From positions 845,838-909,837 of the forward strand of contig NZ_JAAMOX010000001.1 in the NCBI RefSeq assembly GCF_011758565.1: DNA of 64,000 nucleotides, given 5' to 3'. The DNA comes from Lysinibacter cavernae. Its GTDB lineage: Bacteria; Actinomycetota; Actinomycetes; Actinomycetales; Microbacteriaceae. The notes below the pieces were generated by a model. That model had not been told where the DNA came from. It saw nothing but the letters and a program-made list of their open reading frames with translations, and searched no databases. The stretch's first letter is position 1. Each line of letters opens with the position of its first letter. This document shows positions 54,921 to 62,823 of the stretch, in pieces. The translations under genes were made by a program, and so were the position numbers.

Positions 54921-55607
54921 ATGAACACCAACAGAAGAACCCCATCCTCGGGAGCGCCACGGGCACGTCCGCTATCGGCACTCACCCCAAACCTCACGAA
55001 GCAGAGCTGGTCGTTCATGATTGGGTCTGCCATGTTTGCCGTCGGCACGGCAATCGGGATGCTCGACCCACACAACTCAAACCTGACCAACATCTTCTGC
55101 TTCTTCGGGGCCTGGTTTTTCACCGCTGCCGGGCTGATGCAACTCGCGTTGAGCGGAAGCCCAACAACTCGCGTGAGCTACGGGTCGGGCACCATGTTCC
55201 GCGCTGAGTGGCTCGCGGCCGCAACGCAGACAATGGGAACACTCCTCTTCAATGTGAGTACCAGCGCGGCGTTAACGGCCAAGACGGTCAGAACCGAGGA
55301 TCGACTCGTGTGGACACCGGACGCTGGTGGCTCGATGGCCTTCCTGATCAGCGCCGCCTTTGTGTACGTCGCGTTCGTTCGATCGGAGGGCACCATGTGG
55401 GACCCAACAAACCCAGGGTGGTGGGGAGCCCATATCAACATGATCGGCTGCCTGGCGTTTGGCTTCTCAGCAATAGGCGCGTTTGTACTTCCCAATGGAA
55501 CCGCCGACGATCTTTCCCTCGCCAATTGGGGCACCTTCATTGGCGCTCTCTGCTTCTTCACCGCCTCAGCGATCGCCCTTCCCAAACGACGGCCACTCAC
55601 CGCCTAG
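54921..55607 (+). CDS. YrhK-like integral membrane protein
   Basis: The ATG at 54921 is favoured by GAGAG upstream; an in-frame ATG at 54915 is an alternative. The 228-residue product has about five membrane helices. The segments FMIGSAMFAVGTAIGM and NIFCFFGAWFFTAAGLMQL resemble the YrhK fold. Function unknown. It lies between gadB and a choloylglycine-hydrolase-family gene in the same orientation, a neighbourhood that suggests a role in acid or envelope stress (inference). Confidence 0.65.
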   Translation: MNTNRRTPSSGAPRARPLSALTPNLTKQSWSFMIGSAMFAVGTAIGMLDPHNSNLTNIFCFFGAWFFTAAGLMQLALSGSPTTRVSYGSGTMFRAEWLAAATQTMGTLLFNVSTSAALTAKTVRTEDRLVWTPDAGGSMAFLISAAFVYVAFVRSEGTMWDPTNPGWWGAHINMIGCLAFGFSAIGAFVLPNGTADDLSLANWGTFIGALCFFTASAIALPKRRPLTA

Positions 55608-55702
55608 CGCGGCAGGTTGCCCGCTCGTCCGCGAGCGCTTCACCGTACGAACCAGCCTCATCCACATCACACAACGTTTCACTACGAAAGGAAGCCTTCA
55701 CC

Positions 55703-56782
55703 ATGTGCACACGAGTTGTATGGCCAGATGCCAACGGATCAGTCATCGTTGGACGGAACATGGATTTCCATATGGACCTGTTGACGAACCTTTGGAAGTA
55801 TCCACGAGGCTGCAAACGCGCTGACGGCGTGAACGGAACCCTCACCTGGACGGCGAGGTACGGGAGCATTGTCGCCACGGCGTTCGACATGATCGCGTGT
55901 GACGGTATCAACGAGGAGGGCTTCGCTGGCCACATCCTCTGGCTCGCCGAGTCTGATTACGGCAAGCCAGCGGATTCGGCAACGCAGCTCAGCCAGGCAG
56001 TGTGGCTGCAGTACTACCTCGATAATTTTGCGACGGTTGCGGAGGCCGTGGCTTGGACCAACGAAACCCAGGTTCAGATTGCCCAGCTGTTTGATCCAAC
56101 TGGGCACATTGTTCCAACGCTGCACCTTGCGATAAACGACGCGAGCGGCGACTCGGCGATCATTGAGTACACCGATGGGAAGCCAAAGGTGTACCACAGC
56201 CGCGACTACCAGGTCATGACCAATTCTCCGACCTACGATAAGCAGTTGGAACTCGTCAAGGAGATTGACGGTCTCGGCGGCACAAAGCCCCTTCCTGGTT
56301 CCACGCTAGCAAGCGACCGGTTTGCCAGGGCGTCCTACTATGTGGCGCACCAGGTCCAGCCGAAGACCCAGGTTGATGCGATCGCGGCGATGTTCAGTAT
56401 CATCCGTAACGCGGCGCAGCCATTCCGTACCCCAGAGGAGGGAAAGCCCGACGCATCCCAAACCATCTGGCAAGTCGTGCTTGACCTCACGAATAAGCGA
56501 TACGTGTTTGAGTCGACCACTCGTCCTGGAATTGTGTGGGTTGATCTCAACGATATGAGCTTTGCTGAGGGCTCCAAGGTCCTCAAACTTGACCTCGTGA
56601 GTCGGCTCGCCCTTGAGGGGGGTCTTGCCGGGAACGTCAGCCACAATTTCACGGCAGTAAGCGATGAAGCGGCGGAGGCGTTGGCCTTTGGGGTGAATGC
56701 CCTTGAGCGGGTCGCAAGCATGCAAGACGAGTTCACTGAGATCAAAAAGGCTGTGCAACATCTGGTTGGCTCGAAGAAATAG
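55703..56782 (+). CDS. Choloylglycine hydrolase / penicillin V acylase family (Ntn hydrolase)
   Basis: The ATG at 55703 follows AAAGGAAG, and the second residue is Cys, as required for the N-terminal nucleophile after Met removal; the long upstream frame is out-of-frame reading of the previous gene. 359 residues. Conserved family residues are Cys2, Arg18 and Asp21 (GRNMDF), and Asn174 (TNSPTYDKQ). The family hydrolyses amide bonds of conjugated bile salts, penicillin V or N-acyl homoserine lactones; the exact substrate cannot be read. There is no signal peptide, so it is cytosolic. Followed by a hairpin and a transporter pair. Confidence 0.88.
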   Translation: MCTRVVWPDANGSVIVGRNMDFHMDLLTNLWKYPRGCKRADGVNGTLTWTARYGSIVATAFDMIACDGINEEGFAGHILWLAESDYGKPADSATQLSQAVWLQYYLDNFATVAEAVAWTNETQVQIAQLFDPTGHIVPTLHLAINDASGDSAIIEYTDGKPKVYHSRDYQVMTNSPTYDKQLELVKEIDGLGGTKPLPGSTLASDRFARASYYVAHQVQPKTQVDAIAAMFSIIRNAAQPFRTPEEGKPDASQTIWQVVLDLTNKRYVFESTTRPGIVWVDLNDMSFAEGSKVLKLDLVSRLALEGGLAGNVSHNFTAVSDEAAEALAFGVNALERVASMQDEFTEIKKAVQHLVGSKK

Positions 56783-56788
56783 ACCACA

Positions 56789-56827
56789 GGCTTGGTGGGC
56801 GCCCGATCCAACGGCACCCACCAAGCC
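56789..56827 (+). terminator. Inverted repeat after the Ntn-hydrolase gene
   Basis: GGCTTGGTGGG (56789-56799) pairs perfectly with CCCACCAAGCC (56817-56827). Without a T-run it may act as an mRNA-stabilising or partial terminator structure. Confidence 0.5.
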
Positions 56828-56855
56828 ATCCACATAACCATGTGATGAGGTATCA

Positions 56856-57749
56856 ATGCTTGTTGGCTCCTTGCCTGTCCTCGGGGTGTTGCTCGCTCTC
56901 TTGTCTGCGTTCATATTGGCCCTTGGCAATCTTGGGCAAAGTCGCGGTATCAAACGTGCCACCGAGAAACCGAGCAGCACGACCCCGCTGCTCGGGCTCA
57001 TCCACACGCGCAGTTGGTTGGGAGGGACAGCGCTGATCGGCCTTGCGATGCTGCTGCAGATGGGGAGTCTCGCCCTAGCTCCACTCATCCTGGTCCAACC
57101 GCTCGGGGTGGCGGCACTCGTCTTTACCGTCATACTGACAACGCGGGCGTCGGGCAAACGGATTGCGCCGGATGTTCGAAACGCCATATTCATTGTGCTC
57201 GGCGGAGTTGCGCTGTATGTGATTGTTGCTGCGTCCGTCAGTAAGCAAAAGGCCATTGGCAACCAACAGCTCGTCTGGATTCTTGGCATCTTGGCCGCCG
57301 TTCTCATCCTGTCGTTGGTTGTCTTTCTGATCGGCAAAACGAAAAAACTGCCTCCGTTTACCTTCGTGATCCTTGGCGGCATCTATTCCGGCTTCATCGC
57401 GACGCTTGGAAAGACAGTCATCCTCAGGGTCGAGGCAATGTTCAAGGGCGGGGTTGGCGGGGCTGACTCAGGAAGCTGGCTGACGCTCCTGTGCATCGTT
57501 GCGATCTCAATCGCTTCTGCGCTCTCAATCGTTTATGTGCAGTACTCGCACACCTGTAACTCACCGGACATCGTCATTGCCGGGCTCACGATTGTTGACC
57601 CCTCTGTCGCTGTCCTGCTTGGCATTACGATTTTGCACGAGGCCGCCGGCGCACCCGCGTGGTCAATCGTTGTCCTCCTTATTGCCGGGATTATCGCCTT
57701 TTCTGGGGTGCTCAAACTTGCAACTGCCGAGGCAAAGGTCGACAGTTAG
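56856..57749 (+). CDS. DMT/NIPA-like membrane transporter
   Basis: 297 residues with nine or ten predicted membrane helices in two DMT-like halves: LPVLGVLLALLSAFILALGN at the start, GGTALIGLAMLLQMGSLAL and APLILVQPLGVAALVFTVIL after it. It resembles NIPA/actinobacterial EamA-type proteins that move Mg2+ or small organic solutes. Its stop codon abuts the GTG of the ThrE-like gene, so the two are coupled. Confidence 0.75.
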   Translation: MLVGSLPVLGVLLALLSAFILALGNLGQSRGIKRATEKPSSTTPLLGLIHTRSWLGGTALIGLAMLLQMGSLALAPLILVQPLGVAALVFTVILTTRASGKRIAPDVRNAIFIVLGGVALYVIVAASVSKQKAIGNQQLVWILGILAAVLILSLVVFLIGKTKKLPPFTFVILGGIYSGFIATLGKTVILRVEAMFKGGVGGADSGSWLTLLCIVAISIASALSIVYVQYSHTCNSPDIVIAGLTIVDPSVAVLLGITILHEAAGAPAWSIVVLLIAGIIAFSGVLKLATAEAKVDS

Positions 57750-59042
57750 GTGTCTGCGCCACTTCGGAGCAATCCTGCTGAGGACGATGTCTCTGTCACG
57801 GGGATGCTTGGAGCGATTGGAGCGCTCCTGCTCACCGCAGGCACCAACGCGGTCAACGAGATCGACAGCACCCTGCGTTCCCTTGCATACGTCTATGGCC
57901 GGCCCCAGCTGAAGGTGGTCGCGCTGCCAACGATGGTACTCATCGAGGATCCGACAACCGTGCCAGCACGCATGGCGGTCTTTCCGGTGAAGGACCTTGC
58001 ACTGCTTCGGCTCGACCAGACGGGCCAGCTCGAAAGCCTCATCAAGAGAATCTCTGTCGAACCAGTAACGCCGAGCGAGGTGCTTGCCGAGACTGAACGC
58101 ATCATGGCTACCCCGCCACGCTTTCGCTTTATAGCCACCCTCGCAGGTCACGTCCTGCTCACGGTTGGCTTCGGGCTCGTACTGAACCCAACGCCCGAAG
58201 CCCTTCCCGTGTATTTCATCACGGGCCTCGCGGTGGGCCTCATCGTTCTACTCGGGGCCAGAATCCGCACGCTCTCACTGGTCCTCCCCGTTGTGGCTGC
58301 CTTTGTTTCAGTCGCCATCGTTGGGCTCGGGCCGTCAACCCTGACCCAGGATGACACGCTCAGGCTCGTGGCCCCTTCGCTCGTGTCGCTGCTGCCAGGG
58401 CTGACGCTGACCGTCGCGGCCGTCGAGCTTACCCACGGTCAGATCATCGCTGGTTCGAGTCGGCTTGTGTATGGCTTCGCTCGCCTGGCCTTGCTCGCCT
58501 TTGGGGTCTACCTTGGTCTCGCCACGTTTGGGGTCGAAACCCACACGGCGTCCGCAGCCGACCGTCTCGGGCCATGGGCTCCGTGGCTCGGCGTTGTGTT
58601 AGTCGCGTTCGGGTACTCGCTCTTTTCGATCGCTCCCAAACGCTCACTTCCCTGGATCACTGTTGCCCTTGTGATCGCCCACGCCGGCCAGGTGCTTGGC
58701 AGCCTCCTTGTTGGCAGCGAACTCTCGGGAATGGTCGGCGCAATCGTCGCGGTTCTCGCTGTCACTCTGCTCTCGCGCGTCGCTTCGTCGCCGCCCTCCT
58801 CCGTCATGCTGACCTGCTCATATTGGGTCCTCGTGCCTGGATCAATGGGGTTCATCGGCCTGAGCGAGGCCGCCTCAGGCATGGCAGGGGCTGGTTCAAT
58901 GATTATCAACACGCTCGGCGCGATCCTCGCAATCGCAATCGGGATGGTCCTCGGCGCAGGAATAAGTCACGACACCGGCTCACTCGCGAGGACGCTGCGC
59001 GCGACGGTTCGTGCTCGCGCGAACGAACGCCGACACGGCTGA
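57750..59042 (+). CDS. ThrE-like threonine/serine exporter family protein
   Basis: A GTG start directly after the previous TAG. 430 residues. The N-terminal soluble part (ThrE domain: LLTAGTNAVNEIDSTLRSLA, LKVVALPTMVLIEDP) is followed by about ten membrane helices (ThrE plus ThrE_2 layout), ending in a basic tail. Characterised ThrE of Corynebacterium exports threonine and serine. Compared with ThrE the N-terminal domain lacks an obvious catalytic residue set. In this cluster it could export an amino acid or GABA (speculative). Convergent with ferrochelatase, 39 bp apart, no terminator seen. Confidence 0.8.
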   Translation: MSAPLRSNPAEDDVSVTGMLGAIGALLLTAGTNAVNEIDSTLRSLAYVYGRPQLKVVALPTMVLIEDPTTVPARMAVFPVKDLALLRLDQTGQLESLIKRISVEPVTPSEVLAETERIMATPPRFRFIATLAGHVLLTVGFGLVLNPTPEALPVYFITGLAVGLIVLLGARIRTLSLVLPVVAAFVSVAIVGLGPSTLTQDDTLRLVAPSLVSLLPGLTLTVAAVELTHGQIIAGSSRLVYGFARLALLAFGVYLGLATFGVETHTASAADRLGPWAPWLGVVLVAFGYSLFSIAPKRSLPWITVALVIAHAGQVLGSLLVGSELSGMVGAIVAVLAVTLLSRVASSPPSSVMLTCSYWVLVPGSMGFIGLSEAASGMAGAGSMIINTLGAILAIAIGMVLGAGISHDTGSLARTLRATVRARANERRHG

Positions 59043-59081
59043 TCTGCGCGTGCTCAGTTGAGTCCCCGCCGCGTCGGTCGC

Positions 59082-60206
59082 CTATTCTCCCGGAGCTGGC
59101 CAAACCGGGCAGATCGCGCGCTCACGCACTCCGGCGCAGCAGCTGACCGAGCAAGCACCGCTGCCGGGAACGAGCGGCCCCTCTGGAGTGACGGCCGGTG
59201 CATCCGGAGACTCTCCACGAAGCTGAGCCGCGCGCTCAAACGCCTCGTCGACGAGACCAGATACAAAATGCTCGTTCACGCCGACGCTGTCGGCCCTGAC
59301 GTAGGCCAGCTGAAGAACGCGTGCGGTTTCGGCGGCCTCGGTGTCGAGGTCATATTTGACTTCCATATGATCTGACACAAATCCAATTGGCACCACGAGC
59401 ACGCCGGTAATCCCCTCGGCAGCTAGCTCTTCGAGCCGGTCATTGATGTCAGGCTCAAGCCACGGAACGTGCGGAGATCCCGAACGCGAGCAATATACGA
59501 GCTCAGGCTGAAGCGGCAGCTCTGCACCAAGCTCTCCCGCGATCCAATCAATCAGTTGCTCATGCTGCCCCTTGTAACCAGCGGTCATCACGGCAGAAGC
59601 GTCCTGCATCACATCGGGGATCGAATGGGTTACAAACAAGACCCGCTGCGTTGACGGCTCAAGACCGCCGGTCAACTCGCTGAGTTCGGAAAGACCTCGG
59701 CGCACGCAGCCGAGCTGGGCCTTCGCAAATCCGGGGTGGTTGTAGTACTGGCGGATCTTATCGAAGGCGATTTCAACGCCCTCGGCGCCGAGCGTTGCAA
59801 CCGTCTGCGCGAAGTCCTCTCGATACTGCCGGCACGAGGAATAGCTTGAGTAGGCGGAGGTATCGATCGCGAGGAAGCGTGTACCCGGCTTCGTCGCCGC
59901 GAACTCCCTGACCACATCCGACAGGAAGGGATCCCAGTTGCGATTGCCCCACAGAATTGGAGTGGTCACTCCTCGACGCTCCAGCTCGGAGCGAAGCGCC
60001 GAGAGGAGTTCACGGTTTTGCTCGTTGATTGGCGAGCGGCCTCCAAAACCGTAGTAATGCTCGCCGACTTCAACGAGCCGTTCGTCAGGAATCCCCCGCC
60101 CTGCCGTGACGTTTTTCAGGAAGGGAAGCACATCGGCTTCCTTCTCTGGCCCGCCGAAGGACATGAGAACAAGCGCGTCGAAGGGTGCAAGTTCATTGGT
60201 ACTCAT
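59082..60206 (-). CDS. hemH: Ferrochelatase (coproporphyrin type)
   Basis: 374 residues. It starts DALVLMSFGGPEKEADVLPFL. It has FLAIDTSAYSSYSSCRQYRED with a Cys in the region of the [2Fe-2S] ligand known from mycobacterial ferrochelatase, VTHSIPDVM with the metal-binding His, and VPIGFVSDHMEVKYDLD. The C-terminus carries CSVSCC and a further Cys, matching the other cluster ligands. In actinobacteria this enzyme inserts iron into coproporphyrin III (coproporphyrin-dependent haem pathway; the gene may also be called cpfC). It is a single gene with a strong palindrome in its promoter region. Confidence 0.93.
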   Translation of the reverse strand: MSTNELAPFDALVLMSFGGPEKEADVLPFLKNVTAGRGIPDERLVEVGEHYYGFGGRSPINEQNRELLSALRSELERRGVTTPILWGNRNWDPFLSDVVREFAATKPGTRFLAIDTSAYSSYSSCRQYREDFAQTVATLGAEGVEIAFDKIRQYYNHPGFAKAQLGCVRRGLSELSELTGGLEPSTQRVLFVTHSIPDVMQDASAVMTAGYKGQHEQLIDWIAGELGAELPLQPELVYCSRSGSPHVPWLEPDINDRLEELAAEGITGVLVVPIGFVSDHMEVKYDLDTEAAETARVLQLAYVRADSVGVNEHFVSGLVDEAFERAAQLRGESPDAPAVTPEGPLVPGSGACSVSCCAGVRERAICPVWPAPGE

Positions 60207-60292
60207 TCAGTTTCTCCCGATCTTCGGCGTTGTGAACACGGTCAATCCCGGCCCCGATGGCCTGTGTTGGTTCGCGCTGGATGCCGAACCAT

Positions 60293-60321
60293 ATTTAGAT
60301 AGCTAGCCTAGCTAGTTAAAT
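60293..60321 (-). promoter_or_regulatory. 29-nt palindrome in the ferrochelatase promoter
   Basis: A near-perfect palindrome with core TAGCTAGCCTAGCTA and outer ATTTA/TAAAT arms; only the centre base and one dinucleotide pair fail to match. On the minus strand it lies between TTGATA (60321-60326) and CTATCT (60297-60302), 18 bp apart, so a bound repressor would occlude the promoter. It fits the DtxR iron box poorly (about half of positions). Confidence 0.6.
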
Positions 60322-60346
60322 ATCAATCGTCGATTGAGGCGCGCTG

Positions 60347-60388
60347 AAAAAGTCAGGAGAGGCATCTCAGTCCCACCTCATCCTGACT
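60347..60388 (-). terminator. Terminator of the FUSC-like gene
   Basis: AGTCAGGA (60351-60358) pairs with TCCTGACT (60381-60388). On the minus strand a TTTTT run follows. The stem includes the last codons and flanks the stop. Confidence 0.65.
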
Positions 60389-61442
60389 CCTCGGCAAATT
60401 TGGCACGGTGCGGGGTGATGCTGAAGCGGCGGTAGATCAGCACGTTGACAAGCATCGCGGCAAGCATCGCAAGACCGGCACCCGCAACGGTAAAGCCAAA
60501 GCGTTCGGCATCAAGCAGCAGCGTACTCACCCCGCCCGAGTTCATCAGCACCACCGACAGCGTCAGAAAAAAGCTGTACTGCCAATACGGCTTCTTGATG
60601 ACCATAAAGAACATGCAGCACCACACAGCCGGCAAGGCAAGGAGGCCAAGGACAGCATCCGGAACCGCCGCCAGCGCGAGTATCGCCACAACGGCAAACC
60701 CGGCAAATGTGCCAACAAGCCGGCCAAGCATCCGTTTTGGCGGAATGAGTTCCGTCGGGTCGGCAATGACATAGAGCGTCAGCGTCACCCAAACCCAATG
60801 GGTCGTGAGGTCGGTCGCCGTTCCGACCAGCATGACACCCGCAGAGAGGACGCCAAGAAGGGCACCAAACAACAGCGGAACATTGGGGTTCGACACCGTC
60901 ACAACCCGCATCCTTCGCGTTCCGGTCGCGAGATGCAAGACCAGAACGGCCCACAGCCCCGTGACATTCATCACAAGAATCAGCCCAATGAAGTAGCGAA
61001 TGTCAAAGACGGGCGGATTCGCAAAGAGCACGGGCGGCGACATCATGAAATACGGCGTCAAAATCGGCAGCTGCAGTACGGCTTTTCCAACGCCTCGACT
61101 TGAGGCATAGCCGTACGCGACTCCCAGCACGACCAGGATGAGGGCAAGCGCCCATACATGCTCCCGCAACAGGATCGAGACGGTTCCCGTCAGGGACAGC
61201 GCAAAGACCACGGCAGCCCCCAAACGAGGCCCGCCGCTTATCCACCCAAACCCCGCCGCAAGCACCCCAAAAAACGCAACGCTCAACAGCCCGGGAACAA
61301 ACCAGGACACACCATAGATCGGCGCCCCAATCACCAAGAGCGCGCCAAGAATCTTGAGCCCAAGCACGGCCTGAGCCCGGCCGGTGGACCTGCTACTCGA
61401 TTCGGGATGCGGGATGCGCTCCGCTCCGATTCCCAACGGCAT
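60378..61442 (-). CDS. FUSC-like (fusaric-acid-resistance family) membrane protein
   Basis: 354 residues; RBS GAGGGGG. A cytoplasmic N-terminus of about 25 residues, then two blocks of five to six membrane helices separated by a short loop. The second block has the FUSC_2 phrase PTELIPPKRMLGRLVGTFAG and KKPYWQYSFFLTLSVVLM. This half-size architecture lacks the large cytoplasmic domain of AaeB-type proteins. Probably an efflux-type transporter of aromatic or weak acids; the substrate is not known. Single-gene unit upstream of ferrochelatase. Confidence 0.75.
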   Translation of the reverse strand: MPLGIGAERIPHPESSSRSTGRAQAVLGLKILGALLVIGAPIYGVSWFVPGLLSVAFFGVLAAGFGWISGGPRLGAAVVFALSLTGTVSILLREHVWALALILVVLGVAYGYASSRGVGKAVLQLPILTPYFMMSPPVLFANPPVFDIRYFIGLILVMNVTGLWAVLVLHLATGTRRMRVVTVSNPNVPLLFGALLGVLSAGVMLVGTATDLTTHWVWVTLTLYVIADPTELIPPKRMLGRLVGTFAGFAVVAILALAAVPDAVLGLLALPAVWCCMFFMVIKKPYWQYSFFLTLSVVLMNSGGVSTLLLDAERFGFTVAGAGLAMLAAMLVNVLIYRRFSITPHRAKFAEESG

Positions 61443-61623
61443 CGCGGCCCCCTCAGAACAACGTTGTAGTTGAAATGACCTTACTGAGGTAACGGCAGTG
61501 AATGGAAGTCGTCTGCAGATTCCAAGGATTGCAGCTGGACATGAAGTGAGGACTCAGCACGCCCATCAGCACCCAATCGCGAATGAGCAACCTGCCAATC
61601 TCTGCACTGAGCCGGGGAAGCCC

Positions 61624-62523
61624 TCAGTCCAAGTTCTCGTCAGCGGTTGGGTTTTCAGGGCTCCAAACTGCGCGCTCCCGATGAGCAAACTCCGCAAAGC
61701 GAATCGGGTCTCTCCCGAGTACGTCACTCACGGTACCGGTGAGTCCTGCTGCCATGCCGAGGCGAGCGGTTGTATAAATTGCCGCCGTCACGATAACCAT
61801 TCCCCATGGCATATTCAGATGCCTTCGGGCGTGGAGCATATACCGGAAGATTCCGGGCCTCGCGTACCGAATCGGGCGCCCGAGCTCACGGGTGAGAATC
61901 TCGGCAATTTCACGATAGCTGAGGGCTTCGTCACCGGTGACGGTGAGTGCTCGATTATGAAAGAGCGACGGAGAGAGCAGCGCAGCGGCCGCAACCGCCC
62001 CAACGTCAACGGCGTCCACAAATGCTGTGGCGCCGTTGCCGGCTGGCACCATAATCTCGTCTCGATCCCGAATATCGGAGACGTGCGTCGTCGAAAGGTT
62101 TTGATGGAAGAAGGATGCCCGCACGAAGGCCCATCCGATGCCAGAGGTGCGCAGCCAAGCCTCGAGGGCCGCGTGGGGCACCACCCGATTCTTCTCAGCT
62201 CCCTGCAACGACAACAAGACGATCTGTCCGACGCCAAGTAGCTTTGCGTGTTCTAGCGCGGGAATCATCTCTTTCTTCGGCTTTCCCAGCTGGGGTGGCC
62301 GCATCAAGAACATCTGCTGGATGCCGTCAAACGCGTCATCCCAGGTGTCAGGACGCGTGAAGTCCAAGGCGACAGCCTCCACTGACTCACCGAACACCCT
62401 CCGAACCGATTCGATGCTCCGCCCAGCCGCGCGCACGGTATGGCCGGCTTCAAGCAACTGCTCAACGACCACTCGACCGATATTGCCGGTCGCCCCAGTC
62501 ACCAAAATTGGCTGCGCACTCAT
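61624..62523 (-). CDS. NmrA-like NAD(P)-binding oxidoreductase
   Basis: 299 residues. The Rossmann motif is TGATGNIG at residues 9-16, followed by the family pattern VVVEQLLEAGHTVRAAGRS. The atypical SDR active-site Tyr/Lys pair is not evident, typical of NmrA/HSCARG-like proteins that sense or use NAD(P)H. Other motifs: QIVLLSLQGAEKNRVVPHAALEAWL and ATAFVDAVDVGAVAAAAL. Soluble. The role is unknown; relatives include quinone reductase QorB-like enzymes. The 300-bp region upstream separates it from the surface gene at the window end. Confidence 0.8.
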   Translation of the reverse strand: MSAQPILVTGATGNIGRVVVEQLLEAGHTVRAAGRSIESVRRVFGESVEAVALDFTRPDTWDDAFDGIQQMFLMRPPQLGKPKKEMIPALEHAKLLGVGQIVLLSLQGAEKNRVVPHAALEAWLRTSGIGWAFVRASFFHQNLSTTHVSDIRDRDEIMVPAGNGATAFVDAVDVGAVAAAALLSPSLFHNRALTVTGDEALSYREIAEILTRELGRPIRYARPGIFRYMLHARRHLNMPWGMVIVTAAIYTTARLGMAAGLTGTVSDVLGRDPIRFAEFAHRERAVWSPENPTADENLD

Positions 62524-62823
62524 TCCTAGCTCCGCTTCGTGAGGTTGACCCTCGATATCAAAAAAGATGCAGAGACTGCATCGAGCATGGTGTCGAGTCT
62601 ATCCGACGTTACCGGGCAGGCCCCATCTACGCATTCGCGTAGCACTCAGGCGCTGCTCAGGTCGAGCTTCTCGCTCCTGAAGCGTCAACGCATTCTTGTC
62701 CACGGGCAGCCCCAGAACTAGCACGCCCTGCCGACGACTGCGGGCCTCCGGCCAGGGCGGATAGCAGTATCCAATTCCCCAACCGAAGGCCCGTATGCTC
62801 AACGAGCTACGCGGTAGCGATCG
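62524..62823. other. Gap between the NmrA-like gene and the last surface gene
   Basis: 300 bp in which I see no gene, clear terminator or repeat; short frames on both strands lack RBS and family features. Confidence 0.4.

Noticed and set aside
60293-60321. DtxR/IdeR iron box at hemH
   Set aside because: Only about half of the consensus positions match when the palindrome centre is aligned.
62599-62802. A 67-codon minus-strand frame in the gap before the last surface gene
   Set aside because: No RBS and Arg/Pro-rich composition typical of GC-driven open frames.
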